A stretch of 64,000 nucleotides of DNA from Moritella sp. 5 (GTDB lineage Bacteria > Pseudomonadota > Gammaproteobacteria > Enterobacterales > Moritellaceae): assembly GCF_018219455.1 (NCBI RefSeq), contig NZ_CP056122.1:558001-622000 (forward strand). Direction: 5' to 3'. Both the position numbers and the translations under genes were made by a program. The notes below the pieces were generated by a model. The model searched no databases. It was not told the DNA's origin and saw nothing but the letters and a program-made list of their open reading frames with translations. Every line of letters starts with the position of its first letter. Position 1 is the stretch's first letter. Positions 30,628 through 38,621 of this stretch are shown piece after piece.

Positions 30628-31197
30628 ATGACTTCAGCTGTAACCGATGCATTGATTGCTTTTTATGCGCGTTGTGAACAACTTTGGCTAACACAAGATT
30701 ATTTACCACAACAGGCGTTTGATCCAGAGTGGGATTCACCGTGCTTTATTGCGGATTCAAATAATCCTCAACTGCTTGCGGGTAATAAAGCTTGGTTGCC
30801 AGTAAAACGTGATGAGATAACATCATTTAGTAATATTGAGTCGGCGTTAAGTATCGAGCTTGACTCGCAGATCGCCGATTTTTTTGGCGCTTATTTCAGT
30901 GACCATATGCCTGCACGTTTTAATGATGAGATTATTGAATTGGTACAAGTATGGAGTACCGATGACTTTGAGCGTTTGCAAGAAAATACGATCGCGCATT
31001 TAATGATGAAGAAAACCCTAAAACAGCCGCCGACGCTGTTTATTGCTAGTTGTGCGGATGACATGCAGATCATTGCACTAGATAACGTCAGTGGTGAAGT
31101 CGTGCGTGAAGTGCTGGGGAAAGGCATTTCTGAAGTATTAGCGCCAGACCTAGCGACGTTTATTGGTCAATTAACACCTGTCTTACTCGAACAGTAA
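30628..31197 (+). CDS. syd: Syd, SecY-interacting protein
   Basis: 189 residues from the ATG at 30628. That start is preferred over an in-frame ATG at 30616 because GGGGAA lies 5 bp before it, while the earlier codon has no site. The conserved core (VWSTDDFERLQENTIAHLM and QPPTLFIASCADDMQII) matches Syd, a peripheral cytoplasmic-side protein that binds SecY and may check translocon assembly. Confidence 0.94.
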   Translation: MTSAVTDALIAFYARCEQLWLTQDYLPQQAFDPEWDSPCFIADSNNPQLLAGNKAWLPVKRDEITSFSNIESALSIELDSQIADFFGAYFSDHMPARFNDEIIELVQVWSTDDFERLQENTIAHLMMKKTLKQPPTLFIASCADDMQIIALDNVSGEVVREVLGKGISEVLAPDLATFIGQLTPVLLEQ

Positions 31198-31217
31198 ACC
31201 GCTGTTTCATTTTTATT

Positions 31218-31250
31218 AAACAGCGCAAGTATTAACTCGCGCTGTTTCTT
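31218..31250. terminator. Hairpin between syd and the convergent DUF2310 gene
   Basis: Stem AAACAGCGC/GCGCTGTTT with a 12-nt loop, in the gap between convergent genes. An upstream GCTGTTT (31201-31207) could pair with the same AAACAGC, giving two exclusive hairpins. U tracts are poor. Confidence 0.5.
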
Positions 31251-31274
31251 GGCAATCTTATGTTTTGTTAGCTG

Positions 31275-32042
31275 CTACCAAGGTAAATTGGATAATAAAC
31301 GGCAAGGCTCACATTTAAAATCAAAGATACCGTGTAATGGAACTTCCAATTGCCATTCACCGCCACAGCTTGGGCAAGGACGCGTTTGTGCTTGATCTTC
31401 TTGTTCTGCTGCATCCGCTAAATGATAAAGATAATAATAGGTTGGGATATTCGTTTGTTGCTCAATATCTTTAGCGAGTTGCCATCCAGCATTATTTAAC
31501 GGGCTCTTCATATCCGTCAAGGTTTCACTACAGGCTTGTTTTAATGTGGTGCCGTGCATTTGCAGTTCATCTGTTGAACTCCAATCGACTTGCCAACGTA
31601 ACAACGCTTGGTGATCACCTATCGCTGGTGTTGGTAACTTATATAGTGGGATAGGGGCGAGATGTTCTCCGCAACGTAAAGGTGAGCAAGTACTGAGATA
31701 ATGGGTATATAACACTTGCCATTCAGGTTGCTGACAAGGATCAGTATTATCTGAATGTAAATCCATGCCTGTCAGACGGATCTTAGGCGCGAGTAAACCT
31801 GCCTCACTTAAGGCTTGTAAGCGTCTTTCAACAATGCTGGAATGATGTCTTGGGTGTAGGCTTTCTTCTTCAGGACAGACGACACGGGTGGTAAAGAGGC
31901 CGTCATCCATACTGGTTGGAAATTCTCGACCAAGTATTTGGCCGTTGTAGCGTAAGGCGTCAATAAGTTGGGTAATCGCACTATCGACAGCATCAATAGT
32001 GGTGTCTTGGTAACATTCAAAAGTGAGTTCTGCAGTAAACAA
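31275..32042 (-). CDS. Zinc-ribbon protein of the DUF2310 family
   Basis: 255 residues. The C-terminus has a four-cysteine zinc ribbon, C223-P-S-C226 and C244-E-P-C247; the rest is a family-specific domain of unknown role. Homologues are described as Zn-ribbon, possibly nucleic-acid-binding proteins. It is the last gene of a minus-strand run of five small conserved genes (31275-34238). Confidence 0.85.
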   Translation of the reverse strand: MFTAELTFECYQDTTIDAVDSAITQLIDALRYNGQILGREFPTSMDDGLFTTRVVCPEEESLHPRHHSSIVERRLQALSEAGLLAPKIRLTGMDLHSDNTDPCQQPEWQVLYTHYLSTCSPLRCGEHLAPIPLYKLPTPAIGDHQALLRWQVDWSSTDELQMHGTTLKQACSETLTDMKSPLNNAGWQLAKDIEQQTNIPTYYYLYHLADAAEQEDQAQTRPCPSCGGEWQLEVPLHGIFDFKCEPCRLLSNLPW

Positions 32043-32125
32043 GGTATTCTCTCAATGACGGCTACTGGCATTGTTTTATTTATTTTTGATTTAATAACAA
32101 TCGTCAGTAGCGTGTGGTTGGTATA

Positions 32126-32149
32126 ATTGCGTTATTGCGTTATTGCGTT
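32126..32149. repeat. Three tandem copies of ATTGCGTT across a stop codon
   Basis: Perfect 8-bp units at 32126-32133, 32134-32141 and 32142-32149. The stop of the 109-residue gene (32140-32142) is formed at the junction of two units. Confidence 0.95.
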
Positions 32150-32469
32150 AATAGGGCTTTTTTCAATTCGATTATTTCAGCTTTTAGCTCGCTCACTTCC
32201 TGGCGTAGTGGTGCAATCTCTTCGCGTACCGATGCGATCGCGGTTGCAATCAGCGCTGCGGTTGGATCTGCTACATCTATACTCGTAGATGCAGGCGTAT
32301 TTTTTGGTGGGACGACTGCATTCGGATCAAAGCGCCATGTTTTTAGAGTCTCAATAATATCGCGCATGTTTGCTGGTTGTGTGAGTCGTGATTTAATCAG
32401 TGCCATTGAGGGCTTCTTTCCTTCGAGAGCAAGCTGGTTTGCGGCATCGACAATGTGTTGTAGGCTCAT
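32140..32469 (-). CDS. Small conserved protein with helical N-terminus and coiled-coil C-terminus
   Basis: 109 residues. The N-terminal part (1-50, VDAANQLALEGKKPSMALIK) looks like a short DNA-binding helical domain of the KfrA-N kind, a resemblance I infer by eye. A Pro/Thr-rich linker follows, then a coiled coil from about 78 to the end with heptad leucines and glutamates (REEIAPLRQEVSELKAEI). Function unknown. The C-terminus runs into an 8-bp tandem repeat that supplies the stop. Confidence 0.75.
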   Translation of the reverse strand: MSLQHIVDAANQLALEGKKPSMALIKSRLTQPANMRDIIETLKTWRFDPNAVVPPKNTPASTSIDVADPTAALIATAIASVREEIAPLRQEVSELKAEIIELKKALLTQ

Positions 32470-32542
32470 GGTATTCCTTCTTCCGTATCTCTGATTGTGT
32501 GATTAGCGTAACAATGGCAAATGAGACCTCTAGGTTTGATTA

Positions 32543-32770
32543 TCAACGCAGCATAGCATCAAGATGATCAATCACTTCAGCCCAGTCGGCATCTTCGTAA
32601 ATGGCTTCTTTGAGAAACATCGCTTGCGAATCGTTCCAAAATGGCGCTTCAAATAATAATACACCGGATTGTAATTTATGCTGATGAATAAAGCGTTTCA
32701 TGCTCAACTCGTCATTTTCTAATCCGAGTTGCGCAAATAGCATTTCTAAGGTTTGCGTGGCTAAAAACAT
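32543..32770 (-). CDS. DUF2789 family protein
   Basis: 75 residues from the ATG at 32770. An in-frame ATG lies directly before it at 32773; the AGGAG site spaces better for 32770. Further upstream in-frame codons (to 32815) have no site. The sequence matches DUF2789 (TLEMLFAQLGL, then the conserved APFWNDSQAMFLKEA and EDADWAEVIDHLDAML). No known function; soluble and acidic. Confidence 0.82.
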   Translation of the reverse strand: MFLATQTLEMLFAQLGLENDELSMKRFIHQHKLQSGVLLFEAPFWNDSQAMFLKEAIYEDADWAEVIDHLDAMLR

Positions 32771-32834
32771 CATCTGGCTCCTGTGTTTTTTTTCAGTATA
32801 GCCAGAGATGAGCAACAGCGTTAGTTTATCACGG

Positions 32835-33131
32835 TTAATCTATTGCATAAGGGGGGACGACAAAGTGTAAAACCCTTGGCCCAGCCATGATCAATGTTCC
32901 TTGATATGCGTTTTCGCCGTTGCTGCTAAAGTCAAAATTAAACTTATAACGGAATAAGCTTCCCTTATGTGGAAACCAAGAAATACCCGCTTGTGCTGTT
33001 GCTAGCCACTGTAATTGCTGTTGCTCACAATACTGTTTAATCAATGCATTGGCTTGTTCTGATTGTTTACGCAGGTGTATAAAGATCACTACCCCGATAA
33101 ACCCAACAACAATGGCTAACAAACTTCCCAT
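32835..33131 (-). CDS. DUF3301 family membrane-anchored protein
   Basis: 98 residues from ATG 33131 (a TTG two codons earlier is possible). An N-terminal membrane helix (about 3-20) precedes a small domain with the family-type pattern (QYCEQQQLQWLATAQAG, then YRYKF-like FRYKFNFDFSS). Probably faces the cytoplasm. Function unknown. Confidence 0.82.
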   Translation of the reverse strand: MGSLLAIVVGFIGVVIFIHLRKQSEQANALIKQYCEQQQLQWLATAQAGISWFPHKGSLFRYKFNFDFSSNGENAYQGTLIMAGPRVLHFVVPPYAID

Positions 33132-33182
33132 ATTCAATTTACTCCGTAATGACGATTGTCTTATTTGGTATTACGCTAATTA

Positions 33183-34238
33183 TTAGCTGCGTTTTTGACG
33201 AAACAGCAATCCGATAGCACTACCAAGCGTATTACTGCGCTCAGGGTTACGCAGCATGGCTAATACTTTATTACGTAGACTTGGTATTGCAACTAAATCA
33301 GAGAATAGGTAGATAAACAGTTCTTCGCCTTGTTGCTGTTGTACCGCGGCTTCAAAGAACGCCAATAGCTGTGTGTCGTCATTAAAGTCGTGCCAGCAAC
33401 GTCCCGCTAACGCGACAATTGTTTGGCTAATGTCGTTATGTTTAAATAGCGCTGGGTAGAGTGCGGTACGTAGGCCTTGTGCAGGAGCGCTTGATAATGC
33501 ACGTATCAACATTGATAAACGTACATCATCGGGTTTCTCTTGTGCTACTTCTTGGCTTATTAACTGCGCTAAGGCTTCACTTATGATTGTTGGTAAAGCT
33601 TCATGTTCAAGCGCCAGACAAAGTGAATATAAAGGTTCAGTTGGCAGTTTTGGTAATGCAGCTGCAAGGTGCTCAGCATTATTATCGCGGTTTAAACGTG
33701 TGGCGATATCACAAATACCTTGTACACCGACATCTTGCCATTGCTCAAAACCAAGCTTATTGGCAAAATAGTTGTGGGCCGTTGGGTAGTATTTACTTTC
33801 TGGGCGAATAAAATCACGGTTGATGACCGCGTTTAACATAGCCACTTTATCTGTGCTTGGTTTGAATACGTATGGGTTGGTGGCTAGGTGTTCTTGTTCT
33901 TCTTTACTGGGGGTTTTTTCTAACATCAGACCAAGCGAGTCAACAACCATGTTGAGGAAGGTGTTACGTGTACCTTGGATAAGTAAACCTTGCTCATCAA
34001 GTGGGAACTTAAGAAACCAGATGTAATGCTGATTATTCTCATTTTTGTTCCAAAAGGTAATGGCAAATTGAGCATGGCGTTGTAGTGGCGCTGGATAAGC
34101 TTGCTGTGCGGATTCAAATTGCATAAAGTCGTCGGTAGAAATTTTGCTGATCTTACGACCCATATCATACACGCGGAACTGAGTCTTTGCTTGTAACAGA
34201 AATTCCGATAGCGTGTTGAGGGTATGCATATTTGCCAT
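33183..34238 (-). CDS. DUF3549 family protein
   Basis: 351 residues from ATG 34238; the longer frame to 34292 would add residues not like relatives. The N-terminal segment (LSEFLLQAKTQFRVYDMGRKI) is the family signature. The rest is helical, HEAT-like, ending in FRQKRS. Cytosolic, with no catalytic motif seen. It heads the minus-strand run of small DUF genes and is divergent from yqcC. Confidence 0.85.
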   Translation of the reverse strand: MANMHTLNTLSEFLLQAKTQFRVYDMGRKISKISTDDFMQFESAQQAYPAPLQRHAQFAITFWNKNENNQHYIWFLKFPLDEQGLLIQGTRNTFLNMVVDSLGLMLEKTPSKEEQEHLATNPYVFKPSTDKVAMLNAVINRDFIRPESKYYPTAHNYFANKLGFEQWQDVGVQGICDIATRLNRDNNAEHLAAALPKLPTEPLYSLCLALEHEALPTIISEALAQLISQEVAQEKPDDVRLSMLIRALSSAPAQGLRTALYPALFKHNDISQTIVALAGRCWHDFNDDTQLLAFFEAAVQQQQGEELFIYLFSDLVAIPSLRNKVLAMLRNPERSNTLGSAIGLLFRQKRS

Positions 34239-34386
34239 GATCAATGTGTCCAAGTTAAAAGTGGAGCTTAAGTATCGGAGTATTATACGCAAACCTTATC
34301 AAGATGCGAATTGGATTACGATGCGCTTTTGTATCTGGTCGTGGCTGGCGTATAATGCCGCTAAATTTGTTTCATGAGATAATATT

Positions 34387-34713
34387 ATGACGATCTATCT
34401 GCAGGCTCAGCAGTTATTAGTGGCGATTGAAGCTGAATTGAAAAGCAAGGCTTTATGGAATGATGTTACACCAAGTGCGGAAGCCTTCGCGAGTACGACG
34501 CCATTTTGTGTTGATACCATGCCTTTTACAGATTGGTTGCAGTTTATTTTTTTAGTGAAAATGGAACAACTGGTGGTGATGCAAATGCCATTACCAAATA
34601 AAATGGCAATCCACCCGATGGCGGAAGAAGCCTTTAAAGCAGTACCTGCGGATACGCGAGAGTTATTAGCCCTGATCTTATCGTTTGATCAGCTGTTAAA
34701 TAAAAAGAATTAA
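34387..34713 (+). CDS. yqcC: YqcC-family protein (DUF446)
   Basis: 108 residues. TPFCVDTMPFTDWLQFIFLVKM matches the conserved core of E. coli YqcC (PFFMDTMEPLEWLQWVLIPRM). Helical and cytosolic; function unknown. It pairs with truC, 41 bp downstream, as in E. coli. Confidence 0.9.
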   Translation: MTIYLQAQQLLVAIEAELKSKALWNDVTPSAEAFASTTPFCVDTMPFTDWLQFIFLVKMEQLVVMQMPLPNKMAIHPMAEEAFKAVPADTRELLALILSFDQLLNKKN

Positions 34714-34754
34714 ATAAAAATAGTTAAATAAAGCGAATTAGGTAATAAAGCATA

Positions 34755-35510
34755 ATGTTAGATATTTTATATCAAGATGAATACTTGGTCGCGATTGATA
34801 AACCAGCAGGTTTGTTAGTTCATCGCAGTTGGTTAGACAGTCATGAAACTCAGTTTGCTATGCAAATGGTACGTGATCAGATTGGTCAGCATGTTTATAC
34901 TGTACATCGTTTAGATAGACCCACATCAGGCGTATTGTTATTTGCATTATCAAGCGAAGTAGCAAGACAGATGAGCGAGATATTTCAGGCTCATGAGTTA
35001 ACTAAACGTTACCTTGCTGTGGTACGTGGTTGGATAAATGAAACGGGGACATTAGATTACGCCCTGAAAGTAGAACTCGATAAGATTGCGGATAAGCAAG
35101 CAACGCAAGATAAAGAAGCACAAGAGGCTGTAACGCATTATAAACCTTTGCATCAGGTGGAAATTCCGTATGCGATAAGTAAAAACCACCCGACGAGTCG
35201 TTATTGCTTAATGGAACTTGAACCTCAAACAGGTCGTAAACACCAATTGCGTCGTCATATGAAGCATTTATTCCACCCAATAGTGGGCGATACTACCCAC
35301 GGTGATGGTCGTCATAATGTGTTTTATCGCGAGCACTTTGAGTTGTCACGTCTGTTACTTATTGCAAAATCATTATCTTTTATTCACCCAGTTACAGAGC
35401 AGCCTGTACATATCGAAGCCGCCGTTGGTGAAGAAGTATTAGGGTTATTCGAGCAATTTGGTTGGCCTGCACAAGAAAGTAATTATTTACCGCAAACAGC
35501 AGAAAAATAG
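34755..35510 (+). CDS. truC: tRNA pseudouridine(65) synthase TruC
   Basis: 251 residues of the RluA/RsuA-type pseudouridine synthase fold. The catalytic aspartate is D54 in HRLDRPTSG (51-59). GRKHQLRRHMKH is the second conserved motif. It modifies U65 of tRNA-Ile1 and tRNA-Asp in E. coli. Downstream partner of yqcC. Confidence 0.94.
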   Translation: MLDILYQDEYLVAIDKPAGLLVHRSWLDSHETQFAMQMVRDQIGQHVYTVHRLDRPTSGVLLFALSSEVARQMSEIFQAHELTKRYLAVVRGWINETGTLDYALKVELDKIADKQATQDKEAQEAVTHYKPLHQVEIPYAISKNHPTSRYCLMELEPQTGRKHQLRRHMKHLFHPIVGDTTHGDGRHNVFYREHFELSRLLLIAKSLSFIHPVTEQPVHIEAAVGEEVLGLFEQFGWPAQESNYLPQTAEK

Positions 35511-35530
35511 CGTTTTTTCGATTGTTAACG

Positions 35531-35575
35531 TACAGATAAACTTAGGCTACACTTTGTTACGTAAGTTTATCTGTA
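35531..35575. promoter_or_regulatory. 14-bp perfect inverted repeat downstream of truC
   Basis: TACAGATAAACTTA at 35531-35544 is mirrored by TAAGTTTATCTGTA at 35562-35575 across a 17-nt loop. There is no U run, so it is not a classical terminator. It could be a processing or 3'-stabilising hairpin for truC mRNA, or an operator. Confidence 0.55.
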
Positions 35576-35757
35576 AAACTGATATCATCATCGGTTATTT
35601 TTTATTTCATTAATCTTCACTAATACGCCAACACCCATTCTTTTACTGTGTTCCAGGCTAAATTACAGCTTTGTAACGCATTTCCTAAAGCAAAAGCCGT
35701 CTATGCAATCATCTTGGTTGTTTATGTACTGACGCCGTCATTAAAAAGTACGCCCAA

Positions 35758-35774
35758 TTGTACCGTTTTGTACC
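35758..35774. promoter_or_regulatory. Direct repeats TTGTACC in the ptsG upstream region
   Basis: Two TTGTACC copies at 35758-35764 and 35768-35774, one helical turn (10 bp) apart, about 100 bp before the leader ORF. Spacing on one face of the helix suggests a regulator site; the regulator is unknown. I found no clear Mlc box. Confidence 0.35.
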
Positions 35775-35871
35775 ATTGTGAGTGGCTATTCAAATCTAAA
35801 CTGTCGATCCGGTAATTGTTATGACTATTGTTTTTGGCAGGCTATAGTTAACGCAACAAAGGAAGCTAGCC

Positions 35872-35925
35872 ATGCATCCTCAACAAATTTCAACTGTCTC
35901 AGCTCGCTGTTGCAGTAATATTTAG
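35872..35925 (+). CDS. Possible 17-residue leader peptide upstream of ptsG
   Basis: ATG at 35872, stop TAG at 35923-35925, encoding MHPQQISTVSARCCSNI. An AAGGAAG ribosome-binding site sits 7 bp before the ATG, as good as that of most genes here. It ends 24 bp before the ptsG start, so its translation could affect ptsG initiation. The adjacent Cys codons (13, 14) are notable. It could be chance: such short frames cannot be proven from one sequence. Confidence 0.4.
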   Translation: MHPQQISTVSARCCSNI

Positions 35926-35949
35926 TTTGTTCACTATTAGGAGTGAGAG

Positions 35950-37377
35950 ATGAGTAACGCGTTTGCAAATCTACAGAAAGTAGGTAAGTCATTAATGTTA
36001 CCTGTATCGGTGTTACCGGTTGCAGGTATTTTATTAGGTGTTGGTGCGGCCAACTTTAGTTTTTTACCTGAAGTTGTTTCACAATTAATGGAGCAAGCTG
36101 GTGGCTCGGTATTTGGTCAGATGGCGTTGCTATTTGCCGTTGGTGTTGCCTTAGGTTTTACCAAAAATGATGGTGTTGCAGGCCTTTCTGCTATTGTTGG
36201 CTACGGTATCATGACCGCCACGTTAAACGTAATGTCGACAGTGATGGGCGTTGAAAGTATTAACACTGGTGTACTTGGTGGTATCTTTGTTGGTGGCTTA
36301 GCTGGTTGGGCATTTAACCGTTTCTATCGGATCCAATTGCCTGAATACTTGGGCTTCTTTGCCGGTAAGCGTGCTGTGCCAATCATCACGGGTTTCTGTG
36401 CCATTGCGCTTGGAGCGTTACTTTCTGTTGTTTGGCCACCAATTGGTGCGGTGATCAGCACTTTCTCAGACTGGGCAGCCCATCAAAATCCTACATTGGC
36501 GTTTGGTATCTACGGTGTTGTTGAACGTGCGCTGATCCCATTTGGTTTACACCATATTTGGAATGTACCATTTTTCTATGAAGCGGGTACTTGTACCAAT
36601 AATGCTGGTGAAGTTGTGCATGGTATTATGACGTGTTTCCTAACTGCTGATGATGCAACACGTGCTGCGGGTAATGGTTTTGGTCAACTTGCTGGTGGTT
36701 ATTTATTTAAAATGTTTGGTTTGCCAGCTGCGGCAATTGCGATTGCGCATTCTGCGAAACCTGAAAATCGCGCTAAAGTCATGGGTATTATGGCATCTGC
36801 TGCGTTGACGTCATTCTTAACGGGTATTACTGAACCAATTGAATTTGCATTCTTATTTATTGCTCCTGTACTTTATGCAATCCATGCTTTACTTGCAGGC
36901 CTTGCGTATGTATTAACGAACTCTTTGGGTATTGTTCACGGTCATACCTTCTCGAACGGTTTTATTGATTTTGTAGTACAAGCTCCTCACGCTGAAAATA
37001 TGCTGCTGTTAGTCGGTCTAGGCGTTATTTATGCGATTATCTATTATATCGTATTCCGTACAGTGATCCGTATGCTGGACTTGAAAACACCAGGTCGCGA
37101 GGATGACGATGAGGTTGCTGCAGTTGCGGTATCTACAGATGAAATGGCGGCTGAATTAGTTGCGGCATTCGGTGGTAAAGATAACATCACTAACCTAGAT
37201 GCCTGTATTACTCGACTACGAGTAAGCGTTAATTCGGTTGATAATGTTAATCAAGACAAGCTAAAACAACTTGGTGCTAAAGCGGTAGTTGTCGCAGGCA
37301 GTGGCATTCAAGCTATCTTCGGTACTAAGTCTGATAATCTACGTACTGATATGGAAGACTATATCAACACGCTATAA
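35950..37377 (+). CDS. ptsG: PTS glucose-specific EIICB component
   Basis: 475 residues, closely similar to E. coli PtsG from [21 protein letters not shown] to the end. The EIIC membrane domain (about 1-380) includes ITEPIEF; a linker with LKTPGRED leads to EIIB, with the phosphorylated cysteine C419 in [13 protein letters not shown]. It imports and phosphorylates glucose using EIIA-Glc. N-acetylglucosamine permeases are related, but the whole-length match favours glucose. The gene has a 439-bp upstream region and its own terminator; single-gene unit. Confidence 0.94.
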   Translation: MSNAFANLQKVGKSLMLPVSVLPVAGILLGVGAANFSFLPEVVSQLMEQAGGSVFGQMALLFAVGVALGFTKNDGVAGLSAIVGYGIMTATLNVMSTVMGVESINTGVLGGIFVGGLAGWAFNRFYRIQLPEYLGFFAGKRAVPIITGFCAIALGALLSVVWPPIGAVISTFSDWAAHQNPTLAFGIYGVVERALIPFGLHHIWNVPFFYEAGTCTNNAGEVVHGIMTCFLTADDATRAAGNGFGQLAGGYLFKMFGLPAAAIAIAHSAKPENRAKVMGIMASAALTSFLTGITEPIEFAFLFIAPVLYAIHALLAGLAYVLTNSLGIVHGHTFSNGFIDFVVQAPHAENMLLLVGLGVIYAIIYYIVFRTVIRMLDLKTPGREDDDEVAAVAVSTDEMAAELVAAFGGKDNITNLDACITRLRVSVNSVDNVNQDKLKQLGAKAVVVAGSGIQAIFGTKSDNLRTDMEDYINTL

Positions 37378-37396
37378 TGACTCACTAGATTGAGTT

Positions 37397-37424
37397 AAGC
37401 CACTGCACTTGCAGTGGCTTTTTT
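37397..37424 (+). terminator. Intrinsic terminator of ptsG
   Basis: AAGCCACTGC/GCAGTGGCTT hairpin with a 4-nt loop followed by six T. It begins 20 bp after the ptsG stop, just before the convergent dapD end. Confidence 0.93.
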
Positions 37425-37437
37425 GTGAATCTAAAAA

Positions 37438-38469
37438 CTAGTTGTTTGAATGTAGCTCTGCGTTTAGTTCAACCGCTGATTTATTGGTTAAACATTCAAT
37501 CGTGCCTGAGATTGAATTACGACGGAATAACAAGTCATCTTTACCGGCTAAATCACGTGCTTTAACTACTTCTACAGCTTGGTTACTTGCATCTAGCATT
37601 TGAACTTTAGAACCAGCTGTAATGTATAAGCCTGCTTCAATGGTACAGCGGTTACCGAGTGGTATACCTAAACCAGCGTTTGCGCCAAGTAAGCAATTTT
37701 CGCCCATCGAGATAACTAATTGGCCACCGCCACTTAATGTCCCCATGATAGATGCGCCGCCACCGATGTCAGAACCGTTACCAACTATAACACCCCCAGA
37801 TATACGACCTTCAATCATGCTTACACCCTCTGTGCCAGCATTAAAGTTAACAAAGCCTTCATGCATGATAGTTGTGCCTTCACCAACGTGAGCACCTAAA
37901 CGCACACGCGCAGTATGCGCAATACGTACACCTGTAGGTACCACATAATCTGTCATTTTAGGGAATTTATCAACACAGCTCACGGTCAATACTTCACCTG
38001 CAAGACGTGCTTCAATTTGACGCTCTGCAAGCTCAGGTAAATCGATAGGGCCTTGGTTAGTCCATGCGATGTTATGCAATAGACCAAAGATACCGTCAAG
38101 TACCGTTCCATGTGGTTTAACTAGGCGATGTGAAATCAGTTGTAGCTTCAGATAACCTTCTGCAACAGATGTGGGTTTTTCATCCGTAGCAAGTATAACA
38201 AGTACAAGTGGTTGTTTGCTGTTCGCTGCGGCTGTTGCAAATTTAGCATTAGCGGCATCATCATTTGCGGCGAATGCAGTTGCAAGTTGTGTTGCGTGTG
38301 CTGGCGTTACTTCAATGACTTGATTTTGACCTGAGTAATTAACTATTTCACTAATGTCGGCAACCAGTTTGTCACTTGGGTTTAGCAGAGGATTAGGGAA
38401 AAAAGCTTCGATAATTTTACCTGCAGTATTTTTAGTAGTACTACCGAAAGCGAGTGAAAAAGTGGCCAT
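37438..38469 (-). CDS. dapD: Tetrahydrodipicolinate N-succinyltransferase, long form
   Basis: 343 residues from ATG 38469, where the sequence MATFSLAFGSTTKN begins like long-form DapD of Vibrio; the open frame upstream to 38517 is not conserved-looking. The left-handed beta-helix hexapeptides run about 180-300 (VRLGAHVGEGTTIMHEG and following). It acts in lysine and peptidoglycan precursor synthesis. It follows glnD, keeping the map-glnD-dapD order of E. coli. Confidence 0.93.
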   Translation of the reverse strand: MATFSLAFGSTTKNTAGKIIEAFFPNPLLNPSDKLVADISEIVNYSGQNQVIEVTPAHATQLATAFAANDDAANAKFATAAANSKQPLVLVILATDEKPTSVAEGYLKLQLISHRLVKPHGTVLDGIFGLLHNIAWTNQGPIDLPELAERQIEARLAGEVLTVSCVDKFPKMTDYVVPTGVRIAHTARVRLGAHVGEGTTIMHEGFVNFNAGTEGVSMIEGRISGGVIVGNGSDIGGGASIMGTLSGGGQLVISMGENCLLGANAGLGIPLGNRCTIEAGLYITAGSKVQMLDASNQAVEVVKARDLAGKDDLLFRRNSISGTIECLTNKSAVELNAELHSNN

Positions 38470-38621
38470 AGCTGAGAAATCTCCGTTTAGAATAAGGGCG
38501 TGATATTCATACATCACGCCGGATCTGAGTATTTTTTCTATTTATTACAATATTACCGTTAGTTCTATCACATTTGTCTTTGTTGTTTCAAAGAAAATTA
38601 CCATTGTTATTTTTAGAGCAA

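Noticed and set aside
32114-32494. 126-codon plus-strand frame over the coiled-coil gene
   Set aside because: The minus-strand frame gives a sensible helical/coiled-coil protein and a good start; this one gives a Ser/Ala-rich shadow.
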